NCBI GenBank assembly: GCA_035913415.1
Contig: JAMIIV010000006.1
Coordinates: 1 to 38,417 of the forward strand
Source: UBA5070 sp035913415
GTDB lineage: Bacteria; Fibrobacterota; Fibrobacteria; UBA5070
Reading direction: 5' to 3'
Length of the DNA stretch: 38,417 bases
A model generated the notes under the pieces. That model made no database searches, had not been told where the DNA came from, and saw only the letters and a program-made list of their open reading frames with translations. Made by a program: the position numbers and the translations under genes. Below, piece after piece: positions 16,132 to 24,266 of the stretch (the stretch's first letter is position 1; the number at the start of each line of letters is the position of its first letter).

Positions 16132-17036
16132 TCGCTCCCGCCGCCGTCTCGTCCGCCCGCTTGCCCCGCATGGTGGCCGTGTCCGGATCCGAATTCCGAT
16201 TCGTCACCGCGCATCTGCTCCGCCGCCTGGTCGCGGAGTCCTCGCCCAGCGGACGGGTGCCGGAAATCGTCGAAATCTCCGAAGGCAGGTCGTTGCCCGC
16301 TTCGTGCGACTGCCTGGTCGAAGCAGGTGAAGCGCGTCCCGCCGACCTGTCGATTTCCGGTGTGCGCCAGGACAACCTCGATGGCGATGTCTCCCTCGAC
16401 TGGTCCTGGTCGGTCGATCGCCCGGTCTGGAGGGGTGCGTACGTCCGCCACGGACTGATCGTGGCCGCCGACTGCGGTCGGGCCCATGTGCTCGGGCCCG
16501 TGCGTTCCCTGCGCATCCCCGGTTCGCGCCACGTGGAAGCGGTTCTGCCCGCCGTCGCGGCGGCCCTCTCGTGGGGGCTCGAGCCTCGCGCCTTGCGCGA
16601 TGCGCTGTTCTCCTGGACCGGCCCCGAGCACATGCTCCAGTGGTGCGGCGTGGTGGGAGGAGTGACGCTGTTCGACGACGCCGCCACCTGCACCGCCGAA
16701 GGTCTCGACCGCGCGCTCGACGCCTTCGACCAGAAGACCACCTTGGTCACCGGTGGCCAGGGTTTCCACGCGGGTTTCGAGCTTCTCGACAAGATCCGTT
16801 CCCGCACCTCGCGGGTGGTGCTGCTGCCCGGAACTCCCGAGTGGGTGGCCACCACCTGGGGCCGTCTCGCCGACGCCGTCGTCGCCCTCGACCTGGCCGA
16901 CGCGGCCCTCGAGGCGCGCGAACGCACCCTGGCGGGTGGTCAGGTCCTGTTCTGCCCGGCCTGCCTGCCCCGAGACCGCGAGCCCGGCCTGATCCAGCGC
17001 GGCACCCTCTTCGTCCGGGAGTTCCTCGGAGCATGA
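16128..17036 (+). CDS. MurD-like pseudoenzyme in the murD position (truncated, catalytic motifs lost)
   Basis: Codes for 302 residues where murD is expected (normally about 440). Alignment by eye: MVAVSGSEFRFVTAHLL matches the MurD P-loop region, but GSNGKST has become GSEFRFV. ISGVRQDNLDG replaces the NVTEDHMDR metal-binding block. IPGSRHVEAVLPAVAAAL matches the GxHNxxNxxAA helix, with HN lost. TLFDDAATCTAEGLDRALDAF matches the C-terminal NDSKATN segment, with the lysine lost. LFCPACLPRDREPGLIQRGTLFVREFL matches the SPACASxDxFxxFxxRGxxF end. The first Rossmann (UDP-binding) domain is absent. The frame is clean and keeps ATGA coupling on both sides, which argues against simple decay. I infer a non-catalytic scaffold or regulator of lipid II synthesis. 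A highly diverged ligase remains possible. Confidence 0.75.
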   Translation: MIAPAAVSSARLPRMVAVSGSEFRFVTAHLLRRLVAESSPSGRVPEIVEISEGRSLPASCDCLVEAGEARPADLSISGVRQDNLDGDVSLDWSWSVDRPVWRGAYVRHGLIVAADCGRAHVLGPVRSLRIPGSRHVEAVLPAVAAALSWGLEPRALRDALFSWTGPEHMLQWCGVVGGVTLFDDAATCTAEGLDRALDAFDQKTTLVTGGQGFHAGFELLDKIRSRTSRVVLLPGTPEWVATTWGRLADAVVALDLADAALEARERTLAGGQVLFCPACLPRDREPGLIQRGTLFVREFLGA

Positions 17037-18244
17037 CCCGAACCTCCCAACCCGACTGGATCCTCCTGGGGGCGTGTCTGGCGCTGGCCGCGATCGGCAC
17101 CGCCATGATCTACAGCGCCTCCTCCGGGTATGGAGCGATCCGTTGGAGCTGGGAGTCCTCGCGCGTGCTGTCCGACCACCTGGTCCGGCTCGCGATCGGC
17201 ACCTGCGGCCTGGCGGTCGCGTCGTTCCTTCCCTTGCGGTGGCTCGGACGCGGTTCGCGTTGGTTGCTCTGGGCGGCGGTGGCCCTGCTGGTCTTCACGG
17301 TGGTTTCCAATTCTGTGGGCTCGATCAACGGCGCCAAGCGCTGGATCTCCATCGCCATGTTCTCGCTCCAGCCGTCCGAGTTCGCCAAACTCGCCCTGGT
17401 CGTGGCGGTCTCGTGGCACCTGTCCCGCCCCGGCATCCGGATCGCCGATCTCCAGGATCTGTTCCCCGTGCTCTGGAAGATCGCCCTGGTCTGCGGGTTG
17501 ATCATCCTGCAGCCCAACTTCTCCACCGCATCGGCCCTGATGATGACCGCCTTCGTGTTGCTCCTGGCCGGCGGAATGGCCTGGAAACACATCGGGGCGA
17601 TGATCGGGATCGGCTTCGTCGGCATGGTGGGAATCATGGTGGCACAACCCTACCGCCTGGCCCGCCTGTCGGCCTTCTTCCATCCGGAGGAGCACGCGAA
17701 GGATTCCGCGCTGCAGTCGCTGCAGTCGCTGATCGCCCTGGGCAACGGAGGAATCTTCGGGGTCGGACTCGGGCGCGGCACCGCCAAGCTCCTGCATCTG
17801 CCCGAGCCGTACACCGACACCATCTTCGCCGTGCTGGGCGAGGAGCTCGGTCTGGTCGGGACTCTCGTGACCCTGGGGTTGTTCGCCTTGGTGGCCTGGA
17901 GGGGAATCGCCATCTCCCTGGCCAGCCGCGACCCTTTCGCCAAGCTGTTGGCGGTCGGGCTCACCACGCTGCTGTGCCTGTGGGCGACCCTCCACGCGAT
18001 GGTCTGCACGCGCATCATCCCCACCACGGGTCTCCCGATGCCCTTCGTCAGTTATGGTGGTTCGTCCCTCCTGTTCTCGATGGTCTGCCTCGGGCTGCTC
18101 CTGAACCTCTCGCGTCATGTCGGCGAGACCTTCGAGGAAGAACCTCCGCCGCGTTCGGCGTGGTCCCCGGAACGCGCCTCGTCGCGAACCGGTTCCGCGC
18201 CCGCGCGCGCCACCACCACGGCGGGGAGGCCCGCATGGCGCTGA
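17033..18244 (+). CDS. ftsW: Septal peptidoglycan glycosyltransferase FtsW (SEDS family)
   Basis: Codes for 403 residues with about ten hydrophobic segments, consistent with a SEDS polymerase that joins lipid II units into septal glycan strands. Seen: AMIYSASS in the first helix, NGAKRWISIAMFSLQPSEFAKLA, ILQPNFSTA, and LPEPYTDTIFAVLGEELG, in which D262 corresponds to the essential aspartate of FtsW/RodA. Near the end is PTTGLPMPFVSYGGSS. A hydrophilic tail of about 40 residues rich in P, R and A follows the last helix, probably cytoplasmic. It works with FtsI. It overlaps the gene before by 4 nt and murG by 10 nt. Confidence 0.96.
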   Translation: MTRTSQPDWILLGACLALAAIGTAMIYSASSGYGAIRWSWESSRVLSDHLVRLAIGTCGLAVASFLPLRWLGRGSRWLLWAAVALLVFTVVSNSVGSINGAKRWISIAMFSLQPSEFAKLALVVAVSWHLSRPGIRIADLQDLFPVLWKIALVCGLIILQPNFSTASALMMTAFVLLLAGGMAWKHIGAMIGIGFVGMVGIMVAQPYRLARLSAFFHPEEHAKDSALQSLQSLIALGNGGIFGVGLGRGTAKLLHLPEPYTDTIFAVLGEELGLVGTLVTLGLFALVAWRGIAISLASRDPFAKLLAVGLTTLLCLWATLHAMVCTRIIPTTGLPMPFVSYGGSSLLFSMVCLGLLLNLSRHVGETFEEEPPPRSAWSPERASSRTGSAPARATTTAGRPAWR

Positions 18245-19317
18245 AGATCGCCCTGGCCTGCGGCGGAACCGGGGGCCACGTGTTCCCGGCCCTGGCGGCC
18301 GGCACCGTGTTGCGCGACGAAATGGGCGCCTCGCTGGTCCTTTTGGGTCGCACCGGTGCGCTCGAGGAGCGCCTCGCCTCGCAGGCGGGGGTCGCCTTCC
18401 TGCCCGTGCCCGCCGTGCCCCTGCACCGCACCCGCGTCTGGCGGAATCTGTCACTACCCTGGACCGCCTGGACCTGCGTCCGCCAGGCTCGCCGCGCTCT
18501 CGCCACCTGCGCCCCCGACGCGGTCCTGGCCACCGGGGGGTTCGTCAGTCTCCCCACCGGCATCGCGGCCCGCACCATGGGGATCCCCGTGGTGGTCCAC
18601 GAATCCAACGCCCATCCCGGAGTCGCCAACCGCCTCCTGGCGCGTGTCGCCGACCGCCTGTTGGTGGGGTCGCCCGCCGGTGCCCTGGCCTTCGCGCGTC
18701 TGCCCGCCGTCGTGGTGGGAAATCCGGCGCGTTCCCGCGACGCCCGCTCCCGCGAGCAGTTGCGCGCCGAACGCGGGCTGACGGATTCCGACCGGTATCT
18801 GGTGGTCATCGGTGGATCGCAGGGGGCTCGCGGCCTCAATCGCATCCTTGCCGAAGAGATCCGCGCCCTTCTTTCCGCCGGGTGGAAGGTGCTGTGGCAG
18901 GCGGGCCCGACGGGCCTGGACATGGCGCGGGAAGCGGCCGCCGGCCTGGAGGGCGTGCGGGTCGAAGCCTTCGTCTCCGACGTGTACGGCGATTTCGGCG
19001 CCGCGGATCTCGCGATGACGCGCGCCGGCGCCAGCACGCTGGCGGAGTTGTCCCTGTTCGGGCTGCCGTCGGTGCTCGTACCCTATCCCCACGCCACGGG
19101 GAATCACCAGGAACTCAACGCGCGGGAGATGTCGCAGGCGGGCGCCGCCGAATTGCTCGTCGAGCGCGACTGGACCCCCGGCTCCGCTTACGCGGCCGTC
19201 GAACGCCTCTGGGCGCGCCGCGCCGAAGCCTCCCGTTCCATCCTGGCCTTCGCCCGCCCGCAGGCGGCCCGCGACACGGCCCTGGCCGTCGTGGCCGCAT
19301 TGGAGACGAAACGATGA
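18235..19317 (+). CDS. murG: Lipid II synthase: undecaprenyl-PP-MurNAc-pentapeptide GlcNAc transferase
   Basis: GT28 glycosyltransferase converting lipid I to lipid II at the inner face of the membrane; 360 residues. Signature elements: glycine-rich GGTGGH (10-15), a second G-loop GGFVSLPTGIAA, HESNAHPGVANRLLARVAD, GNPARS, VIGGSQGARGLN, and the UDP-GlcNAc-binding region DLAMTRAGASTLAELSLFG followed by PYPHATGNHQELNA. All appear intact. Its substrate, lipid I, needs MraY, which is not encoded in this cluster. It overlaps ftsW by 10 nt and murC by 4 nt. Confidence 0.96.
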   Translation: MALKIALACGGTGGHVFPALAAGTVLRDEMGASLVLLGRTGALEERLASQAGVAFLPVPAVPLHRTRVWRNLSLPWTAWTCVRQARRALATCAPDAVLATGGFVSLPTGIAARTMGIPVVVHESNAHPGVANRLLARVADRLLVGSPAGALAFARLPAVVVGNPARSRDARSREQLRAERGLTDSDRYLVVIGGSQGARGLNRILAEEIRALLSAGWKVLWQAGPTGLDMAREAAAGLEGVRVEAFVSDVYGDFGAADLAMTRAGASTLAELSLFGLPSVLVPYPHATGNHQELNAREMSQAGAAELLVERDWTPGSAYAAVERLWARRAEASRSILAFARPQAARDTALAVVAALETKR

Positions 19318-20675
19318 TCCCACGCCACCGCTTCCGTCGTCTGCATTTCGTGGGTGTGGGTGGGGCCGGCATGGCTCCCTTGGCCGCCTGGTTCGCCGCG
19401 CGCGGGTTCGCCGTCTCCGGGTCGGATCGCTCCGAGTCCCCCAACTTGGAATGGTTGCGCGACCAGGGCCTCGAGGTCCGGGCGGGCCATGCCGCCGCGT
19501 ACGTCGAGAACGCGGACCTTGTCATCCGCACCAGCGCGGTCGGCGCCGAAAACGTCGAAGTCGCCCGTGCCCTGGAGTTGGGCATCCCCGTCGTGCGCCG
19601 CGCCGAAGCGCTCGGCGAGGTCACGCGCGAAGGACATTCCCTGTGCATCGCCGGCACCCACGGCAAGACCACCACCACGCTGATGATCGCGCGGATCCTC
19701 CGTTGCGCGGGCCTGCGGCCCTCGGTGCTTCCGGGAGGAGTTCCCACCAACGTCGAGGATCAGCCCGATCCGGCCGCCGACGGCCCGCTGGTCGTCGAGT
19801 CCGACGAGTTCGATCGCACGTTCCTGGCCTTGCACCCCGATGCGGTCATCGTGACCAACCTCGAGGAAGACCACCTGGACTGCTACAGCGGGATGGAAGA
19901 CCTTCGCGAGACCTTCGCGAAGTTCCTCACCCGGCTTCCCTTCCACGGGTACGTGCTGCTGTGCGGTGAAGATCCCGGGGCCTGCTCCCTGGCACCCGCC
20001 CACACCGGGTCGATCTTCACCTATGCCCTCCAGGGCGAGGCCGACTACCTGGGCACGGAAAATCCCGACGGTTCCACCGAGGTCGCGTTCCGCGGCAAGC
20101 GCCTGTGCACCTTCAAGCTCGGAGTCCCGGGCCGGCACAACCGCTTGAATGCCTTGGCCGCCATCGCGCTGTGCCACCAGGAGAAGGTCGATCCCGACGT
20201 CGCGGCCTTGGCGCTTTCGGGGTTCCGCGGTGCACGTCGGCGCCTGGATCTGGTGGGCGACGCGTATGGCTGCCCCGTCTACGACGACTACGGGCACCAC
20301 CCCACCGAGATCTCCGCGACCTTGCAGGCCGCTCGCGAGCTGGGTGGTGGCCGCAAGGTCGGTGTCGTGTTCCAGCCCCATCTGTATTCCCGCACCCGCC
20401 ATTTCGCGGCCGGTTTCGCCACGGCGCTGGCGGGGGCCGACATGGCCTTCGTCGCTCCCGTCTACGCGGCCCGCGAAACTCCCGACCAGGGTTCTTCCGC
20501 AGAGGCGATCCTCGAGGCCGCACCGGCCGGTTCCTGTCTGCGGCCGGTGGCCGATCGCGCCGCGGCGGTCCAGGCGATGCGCGAACTCGCCGTCGACGGC
20601 GACTGGCTCCTGTTGTTCGTGGGTGCCGGTGACGTCGGGTCCTGGGCGCGCGACCTCCTGAAGGAACGCGCATGA
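19314..20675 (+). CDS. murC: UDP-N-acetylmuramate:L-alanine ligase
   Basis: First ATP-dependent ligase of the stem peptide, joining L-Ala to UDP-MurNAc; 453 residues. Seen: HFVGVGGAGMAPLA at the UDP-binding Rossmann domain, VIRTSAVGAENVEV, P-loop GTHGKTTTT (from 114), VVESDEFDRTFL, VTNLEEDHLDCYSGM, the PGRHNRLNALAA helix, RRLDLVG, VYDDYGHHPTEISATL and FQPHLYSRT. These are diagnostic of MurC rather than the other Mur ligases. murB and ddl, often next to murC in other dcw clusters, are absent. It is joined to murG and ftsQ by ATGA overlaps. Confidence 0.96.
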   Translation: MIPRHRFRRLHFVGVGGAGMAPLAAWFAARGFAVSGSDRSESPNLEWLRDQGLEVRAGHAAAYVENADLVIRTSAVGAENVEVARALELGIPVVRRAEALGEVTREGHSLCIAGTHGKTTTTLMIARILRCAGLRPSVLPGGVPTNVEDQPDPAADGPLVVESDEFDRTFLALHPDAVIVTNLEEDHLDCYSGMEDLRETFAKFLTRLPFHGYVLLCGEDPGACSLAPAHTGSIFTYALQGEADYLGTENPDGSTEVAFRGKRLCTFKLGVPGRHNRLNALAAIALCHQEKVDPDVAALALSGFRGARRRLDLVGDAYGCPVYDDYGHHPTEISATLQAARELGGGRKVGVVFQPHLYSRTRHFAAGFATALAGADMAFVAPVYAARETPDQGSSAEAILEAAPAGSCLRPVADRAAAVQAMRELAVDGDWLLLFVGAGDVGSWARDLLKERA

Positions 20676-21523
20676 TCACCCACGTCCGCACCGCCCCCCG
20701 CACGCCGGAGGTGAGCATTAATTCGTCCCGCGTGGGGGCCAACGCGCGCAAACGCGAAGCCACGCGCTCCGCCCGCCGGGTGGAGGTCGCCCGCGAAGCC
20801 GCCAGTCGCTCCGCCGTGGTGTTCCGCCGCATCCTGGGGGGCGCGTTCGCGGCGGTCGCCTTGGTGGGCGTCGGATACGGGCTGCGGCATCTCGCCTTGC
20901 GCAATGGGTGGGTCGATCTTCGCCAAGCCGAAGTACACGGCTACCGGAACGTTCCGGTGTCCGAGGTGATGCGGCTTTCGAGCCTTCGCCCCGAGCCCCT
21001 GTGGGGACTCGATCTGGACGCCCTGCGCCGCCGTCTCGAGGGGCATCCCTGGATCGCCGGCGCTTCCGTACGGCGTTCGTATCCCCATGGCCTGCAGATC
21101 GAGCTCCGGGAGCGGGTGCCCGTGCTGGCCTTGCCCGACGGCCGATGGATCGCCGAGGACGGACGCGTCATGGACGCGCGCGGGTCGTTCGCGCTGACGA
21201 CCGTGGGTGGGTTGCGGGAGGACCGCAAGACGGTCTCGAAGGCCGATCTTCCCGTGGTGCGGGCCATCGCCGAGATGGCGCGCCAGGCACCGGAGCTGCT
21301 GGGGCGTCTCGAAGACGTCCAGGTCGAGCGCGACGGGTCCCTGGTGGTCCGCCTGACCGGCTTCGCGCCGCGTGTGCGCATCGCGCCGCAGGACTGGAAA
21401 CGCGGCTTCGCCCGTGCCGGTGCCCTGGAAAAGGAATTGTCGACCGAATCGCAGCGGATCGCCGAGATCGATCTGCGTCATGGTGCGTGCGCCGCGTTGC
21501 GCCGCAGGGAAGGAGGCGCCTGA
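20672..21523 (+). CDS. ftsQ: Cell-division protein FtsQ (DivIB family)
   Basis: Codes for 283 residues: a basic cytoplasmic N-terminus (1-53), one transmembrane helix (about 54-71), then a periplasmic POTRA domain (from about residue 81, DLRQAEVHGYRNVPVSEVM) and a beta domain (RRSYPHGLQIELRERVPVLALPDGRWIAEDGRVM). This is the FtsQ plan. It forms the divisome core with FtsL and FtsB; FtsL here is probably the tail of the RsmH fusion, and no ftsB is visible. Position between murC and ftsA supports the call. The start overlaps the murC stop by 4 nt, and the stop overlaps the ftsA start by 1 nt. Confidence 0.92.
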   Translation: MITHVRTAPRTPEVSINSSRVGANARKREATRSARRVEVAREAASRSAVVFRRILGGAFAAVALVGVGYGLRHLALRNGWVDLRQAEVHGYRNVPVSEVMRLSSLRPEPLWGLDLDALRRRLEGHPWIAGASVRRSYPHGLQIELRERVPVLALPDGRWIAEDGRVMDARGSFALTTVGGLREDRKTVSKADLPVVRAIAEMARQAPELLGRLEDVQVERDGSLVVRLTGFAPRVRIAPQDWKRGFARAGALEKELSTESQRIAEIDLRHGACAALRRREGGA

Positions 21524-22767
21524 TGGCTGCCCAGGAACGTGTGGTCTGCGGACTGGATATCGGAACGACGAAGGTCTGCGCCATCATCGGACAGATCGGT
21601 CCGACCGGCTCGATCGACGTCATCGGCGTCGGCACCGACGCGTGCACCGGGCTGCGCAAGGGCGTGGTCATGAACATCCAGCGCACGCAGGAAAGCGTGC
21701 GCAAAGCGGTGGAGGAAGCCGAACTGATGAGTGGTGTCGACGTGCGTTCCGTGTACGTGGGCATCGCCGGAGCGCACATCCAGGCCAAGAACAGTCGCGG
21801 CGTGATCGCGGTCAACCGCAAGGGCGGGGTCATCGCGCAGGACGACGTCGATCGCGTGATCGAGGCGGCCCAGGCCGTGCCGATGCAACCCGGGCGGCGC
21901 ATGCTGCACGTGGTTCCCCAGACGTTCGTGGTCGACGACCAGCCCGAGATCCTCGATCCCGTCGGCATGACCGGGGTGCGCCTGGAAGGCGAAGTGCACA
22001 TCGTCACCGGGGACATCTCGAAGGTGCAAAGCCTTCTGCAGGCGGTCGAAGGCGCCGGCCTGCGGGTCGCCGACATCGTGTTGGAGCCGCTGGCCAGCTC
22101 CATGGCCGTCCTGGACGAAGACGAGAAGGAAATGGGCGTGGCGATGGTCGACATCGGCGGGGGCACCACCGACGTGGCGATCTTCTCCGGCTCGTGCATC
22201 CGCCACACCTCGAGCATCCCCATCGGCGGCGATCTGGTCACCACCGACATCGCCTACGGACTGAAGGTCCCCAAGGGACGTGCCGAAGAGGTCAAGAAGA
22301 AACACGGCAGCGCCATGCAGGCGCTGGTGCCGCGCGACGACTGCTTCGTGGTGCCCGGCGTGGGTGCCTACGACCAACGCGAACTGACGCGTCTGGAACT
22401 GGCCGCCATCATCGAGCCCCGCATGGTCGAGATCTACCGCGCCGTGGCCACCGAATTGCGCCAACTGGGCCTGTACAACGCCCTCGGCGCCGGACTCGTG
22501 CTCACGGGGGGCGGCTCCCTGATCCCCGGTGCCGCCGAGCTGGCCCAGTCGGTCATCGGTCTGCCCGTCCGCTTGGGAACTCCCCGTGGGTTCGGGGGCC
22601 TGGTCGATTCGGCCTCGACTCCCAAACACGCCACCGGCGTGGGGCTGGTCCTCTACGGGCAGGCCAACACGTCGTCCCTTCCCGTCGGCTCCCAGCAGGG
22701 CCCCGGCGGTGACCGCATCAAGGATCTCCTCGGTCGCATGACCGAGTGGGTCTCCCGATACTTCTGA
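21523..22767 (+). CDS. ftsA: Cell-division protein FtsA
   Basis: Actin-like ATPase tethering FtsZ filaments to the membrane; 414 residues. AAGGAGG lies 6 nt before the ATG. Seen: phosphate-1 loop GLDIGTTKVCAIIG, the 1C subdomain (NIQRTQESVRKAVEEAE), VDIGGGTTDVAIF (phosphate 2), the IGGDLVTTDIAYGLKV block, and LTGGGSLIPGAAELA (adenosine loop). The last residues (DRIKDLLGRMTEWVSRYF) form an amphipathic helix as expected for the membrane-targeting sequence. It lies 88 nt before ftsZ. Confidence 0.97.
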   Translation: MAAQERVVCGLDIGTTKVCAIIGQIGPTGSIDVIGVGTDACTGLRKGVVMNIQRTQESVRKAVEEAELMSGVDVRSVYVGIAGAHIQAKNSRGVIAVNRKGGVIAQDDVDRVIEAAQAVPMQPGRRMLHVVPQTFVVDDQPEILDPVGMTGVRLEGEVHIVTGDISKVQSLLQAVEGAGLRVADIVLEPLASSMAVLDEDEKEMGVAMVDIGGGTTDVAIFSGSCIRHTSSIPIGGDLVTTDIAYGLKVPKGRAEEVKKKHGSAMQALVPRDDCFVVPGVGAYDQRELTRLELAAIIEPRMVEIYRAVATELRQLGLYNALGAGLVLTGGGSLIPGAAELAQSVIGLPVRLGTPRGFGGLVDSASTPKHATGVGLVLYGQANTSSLPVGSQQGPGGDRIKDLLGRMTEWVSRYF

Positions 22768-22855
22768 CCCTCCGCCTGTCCCGACCCGGAGCGCACACAT
22801 GACCTTCACGATCGAAAACCTCACAGACAACGACCCCCTCGCAAGGAGACCCTCC

Positions 22856-24235
22856 ATGAACTTCAGCATCGAGACCCCGCAGGATTCCAGTCCCGCGCGC
22901 ATCAAGGTTGTCGGCGTCGGCGGAGCCGGCGGCAATGCCGTGAACCGGATGGTCGAAGCCGGACTCGCCGGTGTCGAATTCATCTCCGTGAACACGGATC
23001 TGCAGGTCCTGGAGACCAACCTCGCCGAGGTCAAGGTGCAGATCGGCTCGCGCGCCACGCGTGGTCTGGGTGCCGGCGCCAACCCCGAAGTGGGTCGCGC
23101 CTCGGTCGAGGAGAGCCACGAGGAAGTCGCCGAACGCCTCAAGGGCGCCGACATGGTCTTCATCACCGCCGGCATGGGCGGAGGCACGGGAACCGGAGCG
23201 GCTCCGGTGGTCGCCGAGATCGCCCGCGAGCTGGGCATCCTCACCGTGGCGATCGTCACGCGCCCCTTCGACTGGGAAGGCGCCGTGCGCAAGCGCAACG
23301 CCCGCCAGGGCCTGGAAGCGCTGCGCGCCTGCGTCGACAGCATGATCGTCATCCCCAACCAGAAGCTGCTGTCGGTGGCCACCAAGACCACCACCATGGC
23401 CGACGCCTTCCGCCTGGCCGACGACGTGCTCTACAACGCCATCCGCGGCATCACCTCGATGATCCTGCGCCGCGGCTCCATCAACATGGACTTCGCCGAC
23501 GTGTCGGCGGTCATGCGCGACTCGGGCCAGGCCCTGATGGGCGCGGGCGTCGCCGCCGGCGAGAACCGCGCGCGCATCGCCGCCGAGCAGGCGCTGCACG
23601 CGCCCCTGCTGGACAGCGTCGACATCCATGGCGCCACCGGCATGCTGGTCCACTTCTCCGGCTCGTGCGTTCTTCTGTCGGAAATCGACGAGGTCATGGG
23701 GTATTTCCGCGAGGCTCTCGGCGAAGAGAACCAGGAAAACATCATCTTCGGCCTGGCCGAAGACCCGGATGCCGACGACGAGTTCCGCGTGACCTTGATC
23801 GCCACCGGCTTCGATCCCGACATGACCCGCCTGCCCCAGACCGGAGGCATGCCCAGCTACCGCGCCCCCGAAGCGCCCGCCGCCCGCCGTCCCGCGGCTC
23901 CGGTCCCGTCGTCCGCCTGGGCGCAGCCCGGCTACGAAGCGCCCGCGCCCCAGCAGGTCCGCCACGCACCGCCGGCTCCGGTCGCGGCTCCGGCCACCCG
24001 TGGCTGGCAGGAAGACACGGCTTCGGTCGCCGCCCGCAGCGGAACGGGTAGCATCCACGCCGCCGCCACGCGCGCCGGTCGGGTCCTGCCCGCGGCTCCG
24101 GTCTCGGTCCGCGAGCCCTCGGGCGGCCATGTCGCCGTCGCCCCCCTGTCCCATCGGCCCCGGACGGAATTCGTCCCCGACTACCAGGACATGGACGATA
24201 CCGACACCCCGGCTTTCCTGCGCCTGCACCAGTGA
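22856..24235 (+). CDS. ftsZ: Cell-division tubulin FtsZ
   Basis: GTPase that polymerises into the division ring; 459 residues from ATG at 22856, chosen because AAGGAG lies 7 nt upstream. An in-frame ATG at 22799 would add 19 residues but has no such site. Seen: VVGVGGAGGNAVNRM, VNTDLQVL, the tubulin signature GMGGGTGTGAAP, the IPNQKLL and TMADAFRLADDVL helix H7 region, and the T7-loop area NMDFADVSAVM. The GTPase core ends near residue 323. A P/A/R-rich linker of about 115 residues follows, ending in the conserved C-terminal peptide DTPAFLRLHQ used for FtsA and ZipA-like partners. It is the last division gene of the operon. Confidence 0.97.
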   Translation: MNFSIETPQDSSPARIKVVGVGGAGGNAVNRMVEAGLAGVEFISVNTDLQVLETNLAEVKVQIGSRATRGLGAGANPEVGRASVEESHEEVAERLKGADMVFITAGMGGGTGTGAAPVVAEIARELGILTVAIVTRPFDWEGAVRKRNARQGLEALRACVDSMIVIPNQKLLSVATKTTTMADAFRLADDVLYNAIRGITSMILRRGSINMDFADVSAVMRDSGQALMGAGVAAGENRARIAAEQALHAPLLDSVDIHGATGMLVHFSGSCVLLSEIDEVMGYFREALGEENQENIIFGLAEDPDADDEFRVTLIATGFDPDMTRLPQTGGMPSYRAPEAPAARRPAAPVPSSAWAQPGYEAPAPQQVRHAPPAPVAAPATRGWQEDTASVAARSGTGSIHAAATRAGRVLPAAPVSVREPSGGHVAVAPLSHRPRTEFVPDYQDMDDTDTPAFLRLHQ

Positions 24236-24266
24236 TCATCGGGTTCCTCCCGGCGGGGAGCCGCCC

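Noticed and set aside
16128..17036. The MurD-like gene as an ordinary pseudogene
   Set aside because: There is no frameshift, internal stop or missing 5' remnant, and both ends keep tight translational overlaps with essential genes.
22799..22855. An extended FtsZ N-terminus from ATG at 22799
   Set aside because: AAGGAG is placed for ATG at 22856, and the extra residues have no FtsZ-like character.
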